A DNA stretch of 64,000 bases from contig CAQOGY010000003.1 of assembly GCA_948847595.1 (NCBI GenBank), positions 248,001-312,000 of the forward strand, given 5' to 3'. A program made the position numbers and the translations under genes. This document shows, one piece after another, positions 24,948-33,375 of this stretch (position 1 is the stretch's first letter; every line of letters starts with the position of its first letter). Origin of the DNA: an uncultured Bacteroides sp. (GTDB lineage Bacteria > Bacteroidota > Bacteroidia > Bacteroidales > Bacteroidaceae). The notes below the pieces were generated by a model. The model saw only the letters and a list, made by a program, of their open reading frames with translations, made no database searches and was not told where the DNA came from.

Positions 24948-26459
24948 ATGATAAAGAAAATATTAGTAGCCAACCGGGGTGAGATAGCTATGCGTATCTT
25001 CCGTACATGCCGGGTGATGAATATCTCGACGGTGGCTGTTTATACACACGTTGACCGCGGGGCTTTGCACGTCCGTTATGCGGAAGAAGCCTATTGCATA
25101 TCCGAGTCGCCCGAAGACACTTCCTATCTGAAGCCGGAATTGATATTGGCGATTGCCAAAAAGACCGGAGCAGCCATTCATCCGGGATATGGTTTCCTGT
25201 CGGAGAATGCGGACTTTGCCCGTCGCTGCGAAGAAGAAGGAGTGATTTTCATCGGGCCAAGTGCGGATATTATTTCCAAGATGGGAATTAAGACGGAAGC
25301 GCGTAAGATAATGCGTGAAGCCGGGCTGCCGATTGTTCCGGGGACAGAGACTCCTGTGCAGGGAATTGAGGAAGTGAAGAAAGTGGCCAACGAAGTGGGG
25401 TATCCTATCATGTTGAAAGCACTTGCAGGCGGCGGGGGAAAAGGGATGCGCCTTGTACGCTCCGAAGAAGAAGTGGAAACGGCACTTCGCCTGTCACAGT
25501 CCGAAGCGGGCACGTCGTTTGGCAATGATGCCGTCTATATCGAAAAGTACATAGAGAATCCGCACCATATCGAGGTGCAGATTATGGGAGATAAATATGG
25601 GAATGTGGTTCATTTGTACGAACGCGAATGTTCCATCCAGCGCCGTAATCAGAAGGTGATAGAAGAAAGCCCTTCGCCTTTCGTGAAAGAAGAGACGAGA
25701 AAGAAGATGCTGAAAGTGGCGGTGGAAGCCTGTAAGAAAATAGGTTATTATAGTGCCGGGACACTGGAATTTATGATGGATAAAGACCAGAATTTCTACT
25801 TTCTTGAGATGAATACCCGTTTGCAGGTAGAGCATCCGGTGACGGAAGAATGTACGGGCGTCGACCTGGTGCGTGATATGATAACCGTTGCCGCCGGAAA
25901 TCCGTTGCCCTACAAGCAGGATGATATTCAGTTTAGCGGAGCCGCTATCGAATGTCGTATTTATGCGGAAGACCCGGAGAATAATTTTATGCCTTCTCCC
26001 GGTGTGATTACGGTGCGCGAAGCTCCCGAAGGACGTAACTTGCGTCTGGACAGTGCCGCTTATGCCGGATTTGAAGTTTCTTTGCATTATGACCCGATGA
26101 TTGCGAAACTTTGTTGTTGGGGACGTACCCGTGCTTCGGCCATCTCCAATATGGCGCGTGCTTTGCGTGAGTATAAGATACTCGGAATCAAGACCACCAT
26201 TCCTTTTCATCAGCGTGTATTGAAAAATGCTGCTTTCCTGAAAGGCGAATATGATACTACGTTCATTGATACGCGTTTTGATAAGGAAGACTTGAAGCGT
26301 CGTCAGAATACAGACCCGACGGTAGCGGTCATTGCTGCCGCAGTGCGTCATTACGAAAGGGAAAAAGAAGCGGCTTCACGTGCTACGACTCTGCCGGTAG
26401 TAGGAGAATCGCTTTGGAAGTACTACGGTAAGTTGCAGATGACTGCCAACAATTATTAA
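24948..26459 (+). CDS. accC: biotin carboxylase subunit of acyl-CoA carboxylase
   Basis: ATP-grasp biotin carboxylase of 503 aa that carboxylates the biotin on the carrier protein with ATP and bicarbonate. Motifs: KILVANRGEIAMRIFRTCR at the N-terminus, GFLSENADFA, the glycine-rich ATP lid KALAGGGGKGMRLV, the ERECSIQRRNQK block, FLEMNTRLQVEHPVTE and the catalytic RLQVEH region. The C-terminal tail (about 50 residues longer than E. coli AccC) is typical of the PccA/PycA-type subunit in Bacteroidetes. Middle gene of the carboxylase operon; a separate paralogue for fatty-acid synthesis would be expected elsewhere, so the symbol denotes the family only. Confidence 0.92.
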   Translation: MIKKILVANRGEIAMRIFRTCRVMNISTVAVYTHVDRGALHVRYAEEAYCISESPEDTSYLKPELILAIAKKTGAAIHPGYGFLSENADFARRCEEEGVIFIGPSADIISKMGIKTEARKIMREAGLPIVPGTETPVQGIEEVKKVANEVGYPIMLKALAGGGGKGMRLVRSEEEVETALRLSQSEAGTSFGNDAVYIEKYIENPHHIEVQIMGDKYGNVVHLYERECSIQRRNQKVIEESPSPFVKEETRKKMLKVAVEACKKIGYYSAGTLEFMMDKDQNFYFLEMNTRLQVEHPVTEECTGVDLVRDMITVAAGNPLPYKQDDIQFSGAAIECRIYAEDPENNFMPSPGVITVREAPEGRNLRLDSAAYAGFEVSLHYDPMIAKLCCWGRTRASAISNMARALREYKILGIKTTIPFHQRVLKNAAFLKGEYDTTFIDTRFDKEDLKRRQNTDPTVAVIAAAVRHYEREKEAASRATTLPVVGESLWKYYGKLQMTANNY

Positions 26460-26493
26460 ACGAAAAGTTGAAAACTAAAAAACGAGGATCCAT

Positions 26494-27018
26494 ATGGGTA
26501 CAACATTAGCTACATATTATGCCAGGCTTCAGGATATGCCGGATAGCGAATATAAGGTGGAAATCTTGGAAGACGGGCCAATCAAGAAGATTGCGGTCAA
26601 CGGTAAAATATACGAGGTCGATTATAACATGGGCGGTGACTCCATTCATTCGATTATTATCGACCATCACTCGCACGGAGTACAGATTTCTCCTTCTTCC
26701 AATAATTCTTATACGATTATGAATAAGGGGGAATTGTATCAGATTGAGTTGCAGGGAGAGATGGAGAAGATACACAATGCCCGTTCGGCTGCCGAATCGG
26801 TGGGACGGCAGGTGGTGCAGGCACCGATGCCGGGAGTCATACTGAAAACGTATGTGAAGAGAGGGGACAGTGTGAAACGCGGTGACCCGCTTTGTGTACT
26901 GGTAGCCATGAAGATGGAGAACGAAATACGTTCGGTGACGGACGGTGTTGTAAAAGAAGTTTTCGTGGAAGACGGCATGAAAGTGGGATTGAATGACCGA
27001 ATTATGGTGATTGAATGA
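26494..27018 (+). CDS. biotinyl carrier subunit of acyl-CoA carboxylase
   Basis: Protein of 174 aa with an N-terminal ~95-residue assembly segment and a C-terminal biotinyl domain (VQAPMPGVILKTYVKRGDSVKRGD). The biotinylated lysine is in VAMKMENEI, and the strand DGMKVGLNDRIMVIE closes the domain. It shuttles carboxybiotin between the biotin carboxylase and carboxyltransferase encoded just upstream. The start is ATGGGTACA, preceded by GAGGATC. The biotin biosynthesis operon lies 3 kb away on the other strand. Confidence 0.92.
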   Translation: MGTTLATYYARLQDMPDSEYKVEILEDGPIKKIAVNGKIYEVDYNMGGDSIHSIIIDHHSHGVQISPSSNNSYTIMNKGELYQIELQGEMEKIHNARSAAESVGRQVVQAPMPGVILKTYVKRGDSVKRGDPLCVLVAMKMENEIRSVTDGVVKEVFVEDGMKVGLNDRIMVIE

Positions 27019-27045
27019 TTCTTGGAAAATAAATTGGGGATTTTG

Positions 27046-27090
27046 CGTACTTATCTGCAAGAAAATATTTACTTTTGGCAGATAAGTACG
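27046..27090. repeat. perfect 13-bp inverted repeat around a -7 box
   Basis: CGTACTTATCTGC and GCAGATAAGTACG flank a 19-nt spacer containing TACTTTTG, a -7 element for the downstream kinase gene. The symmetry could be an operator or a transcript hairpin; no T-run follows it. Confidence 0.7.
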
Positions 27091-27107
27091 TATTTATCCC
27101 TTATACC

Positions 27108-29465
27108 ATGAGCAGTGAACAAACAAAAGAGGCATTAGTAGAGGAATTGGAGAGGCTTAAAAAAGAAAATGAGCAACTTCGGAAAGAACTTTTAACTCTG
27201 AAACAAAAGAAAGGGGAAGATAGCCCTGTTAGCTTTAAGGAAAAATATGCTGTAAAGATACTGGACTCTTTACCGGATATGTTGACAGTCTTTAATCACA
27301 AGGAAGTGGGGATTGAAGTTGTGTCCAACGAAGAAACCAATCACGTCGGAGTGACAAACAAGGATTTCGTGGGGATGCACATGTGTGATATGGTGCCCCC
27401 GGAAGCTTATCAGAACATACATTCCAATATGTGTCATGCGATTACTACAGGAAACGTTTCGGCTGCGCACCATGAATTGGATTTTAATGGCAAGCATCAT
27501 TATTACGAAAACCGTATTTTCCCGTTGGATAAGGAATATGTGCTGATTATGTGCCGTGATATAACGGAAGGAGTGGCTACGCAAAGGCAACTGGAAGTAT
27601 TCAAGAGTGTACTCGATAAAGTGAGTGACAGTATTCTTGCCGTGGCGGAAGACGGGACGCTGGTGTATGCCAACAAACAATTTATAGAAGAATACGGAGT
27701 TACCGGGGAGATTGGTACACAAAAGGTGTATGACCTGCCTGTCTCCATGAAAACGAAAGAGGCATGGGAAAAACGGCTTCAGGAAATACGTGATAATGAG
27801 GGTAGCTTTGCTTACCGTGCCGCGTATGTGCGTGTGGGTGACGACAAGAAAAGGATTCATCAGGTGTCTACTTTCCTGATTCGTGAGAATGACCAGGAGC
27901 TTATCTGGTTCTTTACCCAGGATATTACGGATGTGATAAGGAAACGGGACGAGCTTCGCGAACTGAACCTGTTATTGGATGGTATCTTGAATAATATCCC
28001 TGTTTACCTGTTTGTGAAAGATCCGGAAGATGATTTCAGATATTTATATTGGAACAAGGCTTTTGCCGACCATTCCGGCATCCCTGCTTCCAAAGCGATA
28101 GGGCATACGGACTTTGAGATATTCCCCTTGCATGAGGATGCGGAAAAGTTTCATAAGGATGATTTGGAATTGCTTCGCACTCATAAGCGTATTGATATGC
28201 AGGAAACTTATCTGACGGTTGCGGGAGAAGCACGTATCGTGCAGACGCTGAAAGCGCTTGTTCCGATGGAAGGGCGTGAACCGTTATTGATTGGTATCTC
28301 CTGGGATATCACCAACCTTCAGAATATTGAGCAGGAACTTATCAAGGCGCGGATTAAAGCTGAACAGTCTGACCGATTGAAAAGTGCTTTCCTGGCCAAT
28401 ATGAGCCATGAGATACGGACACCGCTCAATGCGATTGTCGGTTTCTCACAATTGCTGCCTGCTGCCGATACTGCCGAGGAAAAGAAGCTTTATTCGGATA
28501 TTATCAATCAGAATTCGGACATTTTGTTGCAGCTTATTAATGATATATTGGATTTGTCGAAGATAGAAGCGGGTACATTGGAGTATGTGAAACGTCCGAT
28601 GAATCTCGGTGAAGCGTGCCGGACGATTTATACGGTTCATAAGGAACGTGTGAAAGAAGGGGTGAATCTTATCTTTGATAATGGAGAAGAAGACCTGCTG
28701 ATGGAAGGTGACCCGAACCGCATCATGCAGGTGATAACGAATTTTATCACCAACGCAAGTAAGTTCACCTATACGGGTGAGATTCGATTTGGCTTTGAGC
28801 GGATGGATAAGAAGATTCGCGTATATGTGAAGGATACGGGAATCGGGATAGAACCGGAAAAGGTAAACCATATCTTCGACCGTTTTGTCAAACTGAACAG
28901 TTTTGCGCAAGGCACTGGTTTGGGACTTTCCATCTGCCGGATGATTATTGAAAAGATTGGCGGAGAAATAGGGGTGAACTCCGAACTGGGTAAAGGCTCG
29001 ACTTTCTATTTTACAATACCTTGTGAAGAAGTTGGAGAGCGGGAGCAACTTTTCAAAATTACCAAGACGGAAGCTGAAAATAATCCGGTAAATTCTTCGC
29101 GACAGGTAAAGAGGATTTTGGTTGCCGAAGATGTAGAAAGTAATTTCATCCTGCTAAAGAATTTAATAGGAAAAGAGTATACCTTACTTTGGGCAAAAGA
29201 TGGATTTGAAGCCGTGGAAATGTATAAGCAGTATCATCCTGATTTAATCCTGATGGATATAAAAATGCCGCGCATGAATGGTTTGGAAGCTACTCATATC
29301 ATCCGTACTTATTCTAAAGAGATTCCTATTATTGCGTTGACGGCTTATGCTTTTGAAACGGATAAGGAACTGGCTTTAGAAGCCGGCTGCAATGATTTTG
29401 TGACGAAACCGATTTCGGAAAAGGCATTACGAAGAGCGTTGGATAAACATTCGGTCACAGATTGA
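27108..29465 (+). CDS. hybrid sensor histidine kinase with PAS domains and receiver
   Basis: Protein of 785 aa from MSSEQTKEAL; an upstream TTG inside the promoter symmetry is rejected. An N-terminal coiled coil (EELERLKKENEQLRKELLTLK) precedes three PAS-like domains (about residues 45-160, 165-285 and 290-420; the last has LNNIPVYLFVKDPEDDFRYLYWN). HisKA contains the phospho-acceptor in FLANMSHEIRTPLNAIVGFSQLL (about residue 433), then HATPase_c with FITNASKFT, DTGIGIEP and GTGLGLSIC. A C-terminal receiver has LILMDIKMPRMNG. There are no transmembrane helices or DNA-binding domain, so it is a cytoplasmic phosphorelay kinase whose output partner is not encoded here. Confidence 0.93.
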   Translation: MSSEQTKEALVEELERLKKENEQLRKELLTLKQKKGEDSPVSFKEKYAVKILDSLPDMLTVFNHKEVGIEVVSNEETNHVGVTNKDFVGMHMCDMVPPEAYQNIHSNMCHAITTGNVSAAHHELDFNGKHHYYENRIFPLDKEYVLIMCRDITEGVATQRQLEVFKSVLDKVSDSILAVAEDGTLVYANKQFIEEYGVTGEIGTQKVYDLPVSMKTKEAWEKRLQEIRDNEGSFAYRAAYVRVGDDKKRIHQVSTFLIRENDQELIWFFTQDITDVIRKRDELRELNLLLDGILNNIPVYLFVKDPEDDFRYLYWNKAFADHSGIPASKAIGHTDFEIFPLHEDAEKFHKDDLELLRTHKRIDMQETYLTVAGEARIVQTLKALVPMEGREPLLIGISWDITNLQNIEQELIKARIKAEQSDRLKSAFLANMSHEIRTPLNAIVGFSQLLPAADTAEEKKLYSDIINQNSDILLQLINDILDLSKIEAGTLEYVKRPMNLGEACRTIYTVHKERVKEGVNLIFDNGEEDLLMEGDPNRIMQVITNFITNASKFTYTGEIRFGFERMDKKIRVYVKDTGIGIEPEKVNHIFDRFVKLNSFAQGTGLGLSICRMIIEKIGGEIGVNSELGKGSTFYFTIPCEEVGEREQLFKITKTEAENNPVNSSRQVKRILVAEDVESNFILLKNLIGKEYTLLWAKDGFEAVEMYKQYHPDLILMDIKMPRMNGLEATHIIRTYSKEIPIIALTAYAFETDKELALEAGCNDFVTKPISEKALRRALDKHSVTD

Positions 29466-29472
29466 TGGGTTT

Positions 29473-29913
29473 ATGCGACAGAAGAGGAAGCGAAAGGTAA
29501 TAAAAAAGCCCCCGAAGAAGAAATATATTCAGAAACCTGAACGTAAGGAGTCTTTTTGGTCTGGATATTCTATTGGTATAATTGTTTTCTCTGTTGTGTT
29601 GTTGATGTTTGTCTTGTTAAATAATTCTTCGTCTCCGCAAAACTATGATAAGGAGACTGTGGGAAATATCGTAAGCCATAAGTCTAAATATAATATGACA
29701 CAAGGAAGAACAGGTGGTAGTGTTTCCTATTACCTTGTTATTCATTTTCAGTATATGGTTGGAGACAAACACTATTCTAATAAGGTTTCTTTAGGCTATA
29801 CAAGAGAGAATATCCCTTTTATACAAAAGATAAAGGATTATGGCTCTATGTATCCCGTAAAGGTTACATATGACAGCCATAATCCGCAAATAAGTAGGAT
29901 TGTTGTTGAGTGA
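29473..29913 (+). CDS. small single-pass membrane protein, DUF3592-like
   Basis: Protein of 146 aa with a very basic N-terminus (RQKRKRKVIKKPPKKK), one membrane helix at about residues 32-50 (YSIGIIVFSVVLLMFVLL) and a beta-rich domain (VSYYLVIHFQYMVGDKHYSNKV, YPVKVTYDSHNPQISRIV). The last strand pattern 'V-V-YDP--P' suggests the DUF3592 group. Function unknown. It begins 7 bp after the hybrid kinase and is probably co-transcribed. Confidence 0.7.
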   Translation: MRQKRKRKVIKKPPKKKYIQKPERKESFWSGYSIGIIVFSVVLLMFVLLNNSSSPQNYDKETVGNIVSHKSKYNMTQGRTGGSVSYYLVIHFQYMVGDKHYSNKVSLGYTRENIPFIQKIKDYGSMYPVKVTYDSHNPQISRIVVE

Positions 29914-29927
29914 AATAACTTATGCGG

Positions 29928-30575
29928 CTACTCTTTTATTTCCGGAATCAATATAAACTTCGTATCCGGGAAATGTTTTTTCAACCAGTTTTGAATAAAG
30001 TTCATCGTATCATTCTGAATCGTTTTATCCTTTACGGTAGGATACATATTATAAAGTACAGTATCCAGTACAATACCACGTTTTTGTATGGCTTCGAGAC
30101 TAAGTAGGGTATGATTGATACTTCCCAATTTGCCGGAAGTAACAAAGATAAGCGGATAATTTTCTTGGGCAATGTAGTCTATTGTCAGAAGCTCTGTCGT
30201 TAATGGAACCATTAAACCGCCTGCGCCTTCGAGCAGGACATAATCATATCGTTCACTCAATTCTTCCGTAGCACGTTTGATTTTGCCGAAGTCAATGGGG
30301 CGGTTATCCAGTTGGGAAGCGAGATGCGGAGAGGCAGGATAAGAGAAAATTTCCGGCATAGTCAGTCCTTCCTTGTCTTCTTCTGTAAAAGGGATTCCCA
30401 TAATACGACGATGCAGGTCTATATCTTCGGAATGACCGACATTTCCTGTTTGGATGAACTTTTGAGTAATGGTACGTTGTCCGTTCTTGTTCCATTCACG
30501 GGCTAAAAAACCGGTGGCATAGCTTTTTCCGGCATCAGTGTCGATACCACTTACGAAATATACATTCTGTTTCAT
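29928..30575 (-). CDS. bioD: dethiobiotin synthetase BioD
   Basis: ATP-dependent enzyme of 215 aa that closes the ureido ring of dethiobiotin from 7,8-diaminopelargonic acid and CO2. The P-loop reads SGIDTDAGKSYATGFLA (family GTDTxVGKT), followed by the substrate region KFIQTGN and LLEGAGGLMVPLT. The GKLGSINHTLL segment is the family nucleotide-base loop. Last gene of the biotin operon; its start overlaps the bioC stop by 4 bp. Confidence 0.95.
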   Translation of the reverse strand: MKQNVYFVSGIDTDAGKSYATGFLAREWNKNGQRTITQKFIQTGNVGHSEDIDLHRRIMGIPFTEEDKEGLTMPEIFSYPASPHLASQLDNRPIDFGKIKRATEELSERYDYVLLEGAGGLMVPLTTELLTIDYIAQENYPLIFVTSGKLGSINHTLLSLEAIQKRGIVLDTVLYNMYPTVKDKTIQNDTMNFIQNWLKKHFPDTKFILIPEIKE

Positions 30576-31348
30576 ACTTCTTTCTTTTTTGCGATGATAT
30601 AAATAGGGTGATAGGTCAGGGACACAGAAGTGCCCTGTGTGAATTCTTGTGTATAACGTTCACTAAATAATTGCAAGTCACGACGTGTCCGCAGTTGTCC
30701 GGAAGATTGACCGGATATTCCGGTTACTCCTGTAACTCCTGTTTGCTTCAAATGATAAAGCACTTTTATAGGATTGTCAAACGAAAGAGGAATAAGCTCT
30801 TCTTCCGAATGAAGTATATCAAAGTGGGATGACAAGGCTGTTACAAGTTCTTCCCGTGAACGATAAGGAAGGCCGTTTCCTGTTAGCTCGCGTATCTCCT
30901 TCATATTCTCTTTCCCAAAAGTGCTGAAAGCGAAGTAACCTTGCTTATTGAGTAATGCATTACATCTCTTGAAAAAGTTTTCGGGAGATTCGAACCATTG
31001 CAGGGCGGAACAGGAAGTTATCAATGTACTTTCAGCAGGGAAGGGAGCTGTTTCCGCATCTCCCGGAAGAAAGGAAACCTGTTTCTTTTTTAATAAATCC
31101 TCGCAACAATATTTCATCTCCGGACAAAGGTCATTCAACAAGAGTTCTTCCGGGCGTAGAGCCTGAAGCAGCATACGGGAATAAATGCCCGTGCCGCAAC
31201 CGAATTCAATTACTTTAGAACAGGGAAAGGATATGTGTTCTGTAAGCAGGCGAATCATTTTATCTGCAATCTGCCGCTGTACGTTTGCTTCCTGCGGATA
31301 GGTGGGAATGGCTTTAGAGAAACGTTCGGCAATTAGTTGTTTATCCAT
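30572..31348 (-). CDS. bioC: malonyl-ACP O-methyltransferase BioC
   Basis: SAM-dependent methyltransferase of 258 aa that caps malonyl-ACP to start pimeloyl synthesis. The N-terminal ERFSKAIPTYPQEANVQRQIADKM segment is typical of BioC; SAM motif I is KVIEFGCGTGIYSRML, with motif II LLLNDLCPEM and the LPGDAETAPFP and TSCSALQWF blocks. It overlaps bioD by 4 bp and follows bioG by 10 bp, so the four genes are one transcription unit. Confidence 0.94.
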   Translation of the reverse strand: MDKQLIAERFSKAIPTYPQEANVQRQIADKMIRLLTEHISFPCSKVIEFGCGTGIYSRMLLQALRPEELLLNDLCPEMKYCCEDLLKKKQVSFLPGDAETAPFPAESTLITSCSALQWFESPENFFKRCNALLNKQGYFAFSTFGKENMKEIRELTGNGLPYRSREELVTALSSHFDILHSEEELIPLSFDNPIKVLYHLKQTGVTGVTGISGQSSGQLRTRRDLQLFSERYTQEFTQGTSVSLTYHPIYIIAKKKEV

Positions 31349-31358
31349 AAATCAATAA

Positions 31359-32018
31359 TTAGTTGATTTGCATGATTACGTTATCAAAAAGTTCCATTTG
31401 ATAGTGGGCGGCTTCTGCATATTCAAGGGAATCCACTTTATTTCTCCATGCCAGCCATTGGTTATCCGGCAGGAAAATACGGTCGTTCTTTCCTATGATG
31501 GCTTTTTGCCATGTAAAGTCCGAAGGTGGTAATGATAAGTATTGCTTTTGTATGGCGGCAAGTTCTTCTTTGAGTTCCTCAACGGGACGTTGGGGAGCTA
31601 CTGTCTGAAAAGCTTTGTAATCGGCTATTGAACCACACATTCGTCTTTGAAACTTTTGCAGGGATTGGTCGTTCAATCCTTGCAGGGTTCCTTCAAAGAT
31701 GGCAGGTGCAATCCCTTTCGTTTCGTGTATAGGATAAGGAGTGCCATTGATAGCGATACTTTGAGAGAGGGGCAGGGCAGGATATTGTTTCATTATCTGA
31801 GAAGCTGCCCATACTCCCATTGACCAGGCGATGAGACTGATTTCGGAATACTCTTGCAAGATACCGGCATCGAACTCTAATGAACGATAATCATAACAAA
31901 TCATCCAATCCTTATCGGTCGGGTGAATTTGAAGGAATGGAGTTTCATCCATTCCCCAGCCTGCGAAGAAAAGCAATAGATGCTTTTGATTATTCTTTAT
32001 GATAAAATGCTGTTTCAT
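31359..32018 (-). CDS. bioG: pimeloyl-ACP methyl ester esterase BioG (DUF452)
   Basis: Alpha/beta-hydrolase of 219 aa that removes the methyl cap to free pimeloyl-ACP, replacing E. coli BioH. The N-terminus HLLLFFAGWGMDETPF is the DUF452 signature, and the nucleophile serine lies in LIAWSMGVWAAS. The C-terminal His is in EAAHYQMEL. Its start overlaps the bioF stop by 4 bp, implying translational coupling. Confidence 0.9.
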   Translation of the reverse strand: MKQHFIIKNNQKHLLLFFAGWGMDETPFLQIHPTDKDWMICYDYRSLEFDAGILQEYSEISLIAWSMGVWAASQIMKQYPALPLSQSIAINGTPYPIHETKGIAPAIFEGTLQGLNDQSLQKFQRRMCGSIADYKAFQTVAPQRPVEELKEELAAIQKQYLSLPPSDFTWQKAIIGKNDRIFLPDNQWLAWRNKVDSLEYAEAAHYQMELFDNVIMQIN

Positions 32019-33169
32019 TCGTTTATCAGTTTTATGAGTTGGTCGATTTCATGTTCGGTGATGTCTGCTGTCAATGAGAAGCGGATGCGTGAAGTCCCTT
32101 CGGGAACCGTAGGCGGACGTACCGGCAATGCGTAGAATCCTTTGCGTTGAATTTCTTCTGCTTTGCATATGGCATCTTCACTTGCTCCTACAATCATAGG
32201 GACAATATGGCTTACCGAGGGGCAATTGTATCCTTTGTCGGCAAGCGCAGTCTTTAGTTTGTTACTGATTCGCAGTAAATGAGTTCTCTTCTGTTGGAGA
32301 GCGGGCAGATGTTTTAATATCCACGAAGTCCATTGAATATTTATGGGCGGAAGGGCTGTTGTGAATATAAATGTGCGCATCTTGTTGATTAGATATTCCT
32401 GGATAACTTGTCGGCAGACAATGTAGGCGCCTGTTGAGGCTATCGCTTTCCCGAATGTTCCTATCAGAAAGTCTATATCATTGATGCAGTCTTGTTCTTC
32501 AGCGCATCCTAATCCGTTCTCGCCCCGTACGCCGAAGGCATGGGCTTCGTCTACATAAAGAAGAACATTGGAATAATTCTTTTTCAATTGGACGAGAGCG
32601 CGAAGGTCGGCTTCATCTCCGTCCATGCTGAAGATGCTTTCGGTGACAATAATGATTTGCCCATACACGTTGTGATTCTCAGAAATCAATCGTTGTAACT
32701 GGGATAAATCATTGTGACGATACCGGATACATTTCGCGGATGACAATCTGATTCCGTCTATCAGACTGGCATGTACCAGTTTGTCCGCAAGAATCAATGT
32801 TTGCGCATTGCTGACGGCAGGAAGAATCCCTGTATTGGCATGATAACCACTATTAAAAATGAGTGCGCTTTCTACTCCGAACATAGCTGCCAGTTGTTGT
32901 TCCAACGCTTGATAATCGGAAAAATTACCTGTCAGCAATCGGGAAGAAGAGGAACTAGGCAGAAAGGTTTCGGGAGTAATTGTCTTTAAGAATTCCTCTC
33001 TTAATGATACATCATTAGCCAGTCCGAGATAATCGTTGGAAGACAGATTCAACATTCGTTTCCCGTTCAGAATAACATCCCGTCCATCGTGGACAAGTGG
33101 CGGGAGAGAACGATAGTTCTTCTTTTCTTTTAGAACAAGAAGTTCCTGGTTTATATTGTTTATAATCAT
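32015..33169 (-). CDS. bioF: 8-amino-7-oxononanoate synthase BioF
   Basis: PLP enzyme of 384 aa that condenses pimeloyl-ACP with alanine. Signatures: LNLSSNDYLGLANDVSL, SSSSRLLTGNFSDYQALEQQLA, the VDEAHAFGVRGENGLG strand and the PLP lysine in LIGTFGKAIASTGAYI. Length is normal. It is preceded by a 206-bp gap holding a long inverted repeat, which separates it from bioBA on the same strand. Either one operon with an internal stem or a second start is possible. Confidence 0.95.
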   Translation of the reverse strand: MIINNINQELLVLKEKKNYRSLPPLVHDGRDVILNGKRMLNLSSNDYLGLANDVSLREEFLKTITPETFLPSSSSSRLLTGNFSDYQALEQQLAAMFGVESALIFNSGYHANTGILPAVSNAQTLILADKLVHASLIDGIRLSSAKCIRYRHNDLSQLQRLISENHNVYGQIIIVTESIFSMDGDEADLRALVQLKKNYSNVLLYVDEAHAFGVRGENGLGCAEEQDCINDIDFLIGTFGKAIASTGAYIVCRQVIQEYLINKMRTFIFTTALPPINIQWTSWILKHLPALQQKRTHLLRISNKLKTALADKGYNCPSVSHIVPMIVGASEDAICKAEEIQRKGFYALPVRPPTVPEGTSRIRFSLTADITEHEIDQLIKLINE

Positions 33170-33205
33170 ATATTGTTCTTTTATAGCTAAAAGATAATTT
33201 ATGAG

Positions 33206-33353
33206 TTCACCACAGAGGACACTGAGGACACAGAGGTTTACTATTTTTGAGTAACACAGAGTCTCACGTATTTATAACCGTATTTATCTCTCTGTTTTAC
33301 TTGCGGAAAGAAAGAGAGAAGAACTCAGTGTCCTCCGTGTCCTCTGTGGTGAA
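33206..33353. repeat. long inverted repeat with 30-bp arms between bioBA and bioF
   Basis: Left arm begins TTCACCACAGAGGACACTGA, and the right arm is its complement with two mismatches, around an 88-nt spacer. The arms consist of the near-repeated unit GAGGACAC. It is the second element of this style in the window after that at 24814-24896. Confidence 0.75.
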
Positions 33354-33375
33354 ATATAAATTCCCATTTATGAAA

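Noticed and set aside
25494..26351. 285-codon minus-strand frame
   Set aside because: Antisense to the biotin carboxylase catalytic region; no recognisable domain and His/Phe-rich composition typical of a shadow frame.
23248..27018. Sodium-pumping methylmalonyl-CoA decarboxylase
   Set aside because: The carboxyltransferase is MmdA-like, but the operon has an ATP-grasp biotin carboxylase and no membrane beta subunit, so an ATP-driven carboxylase fits better.
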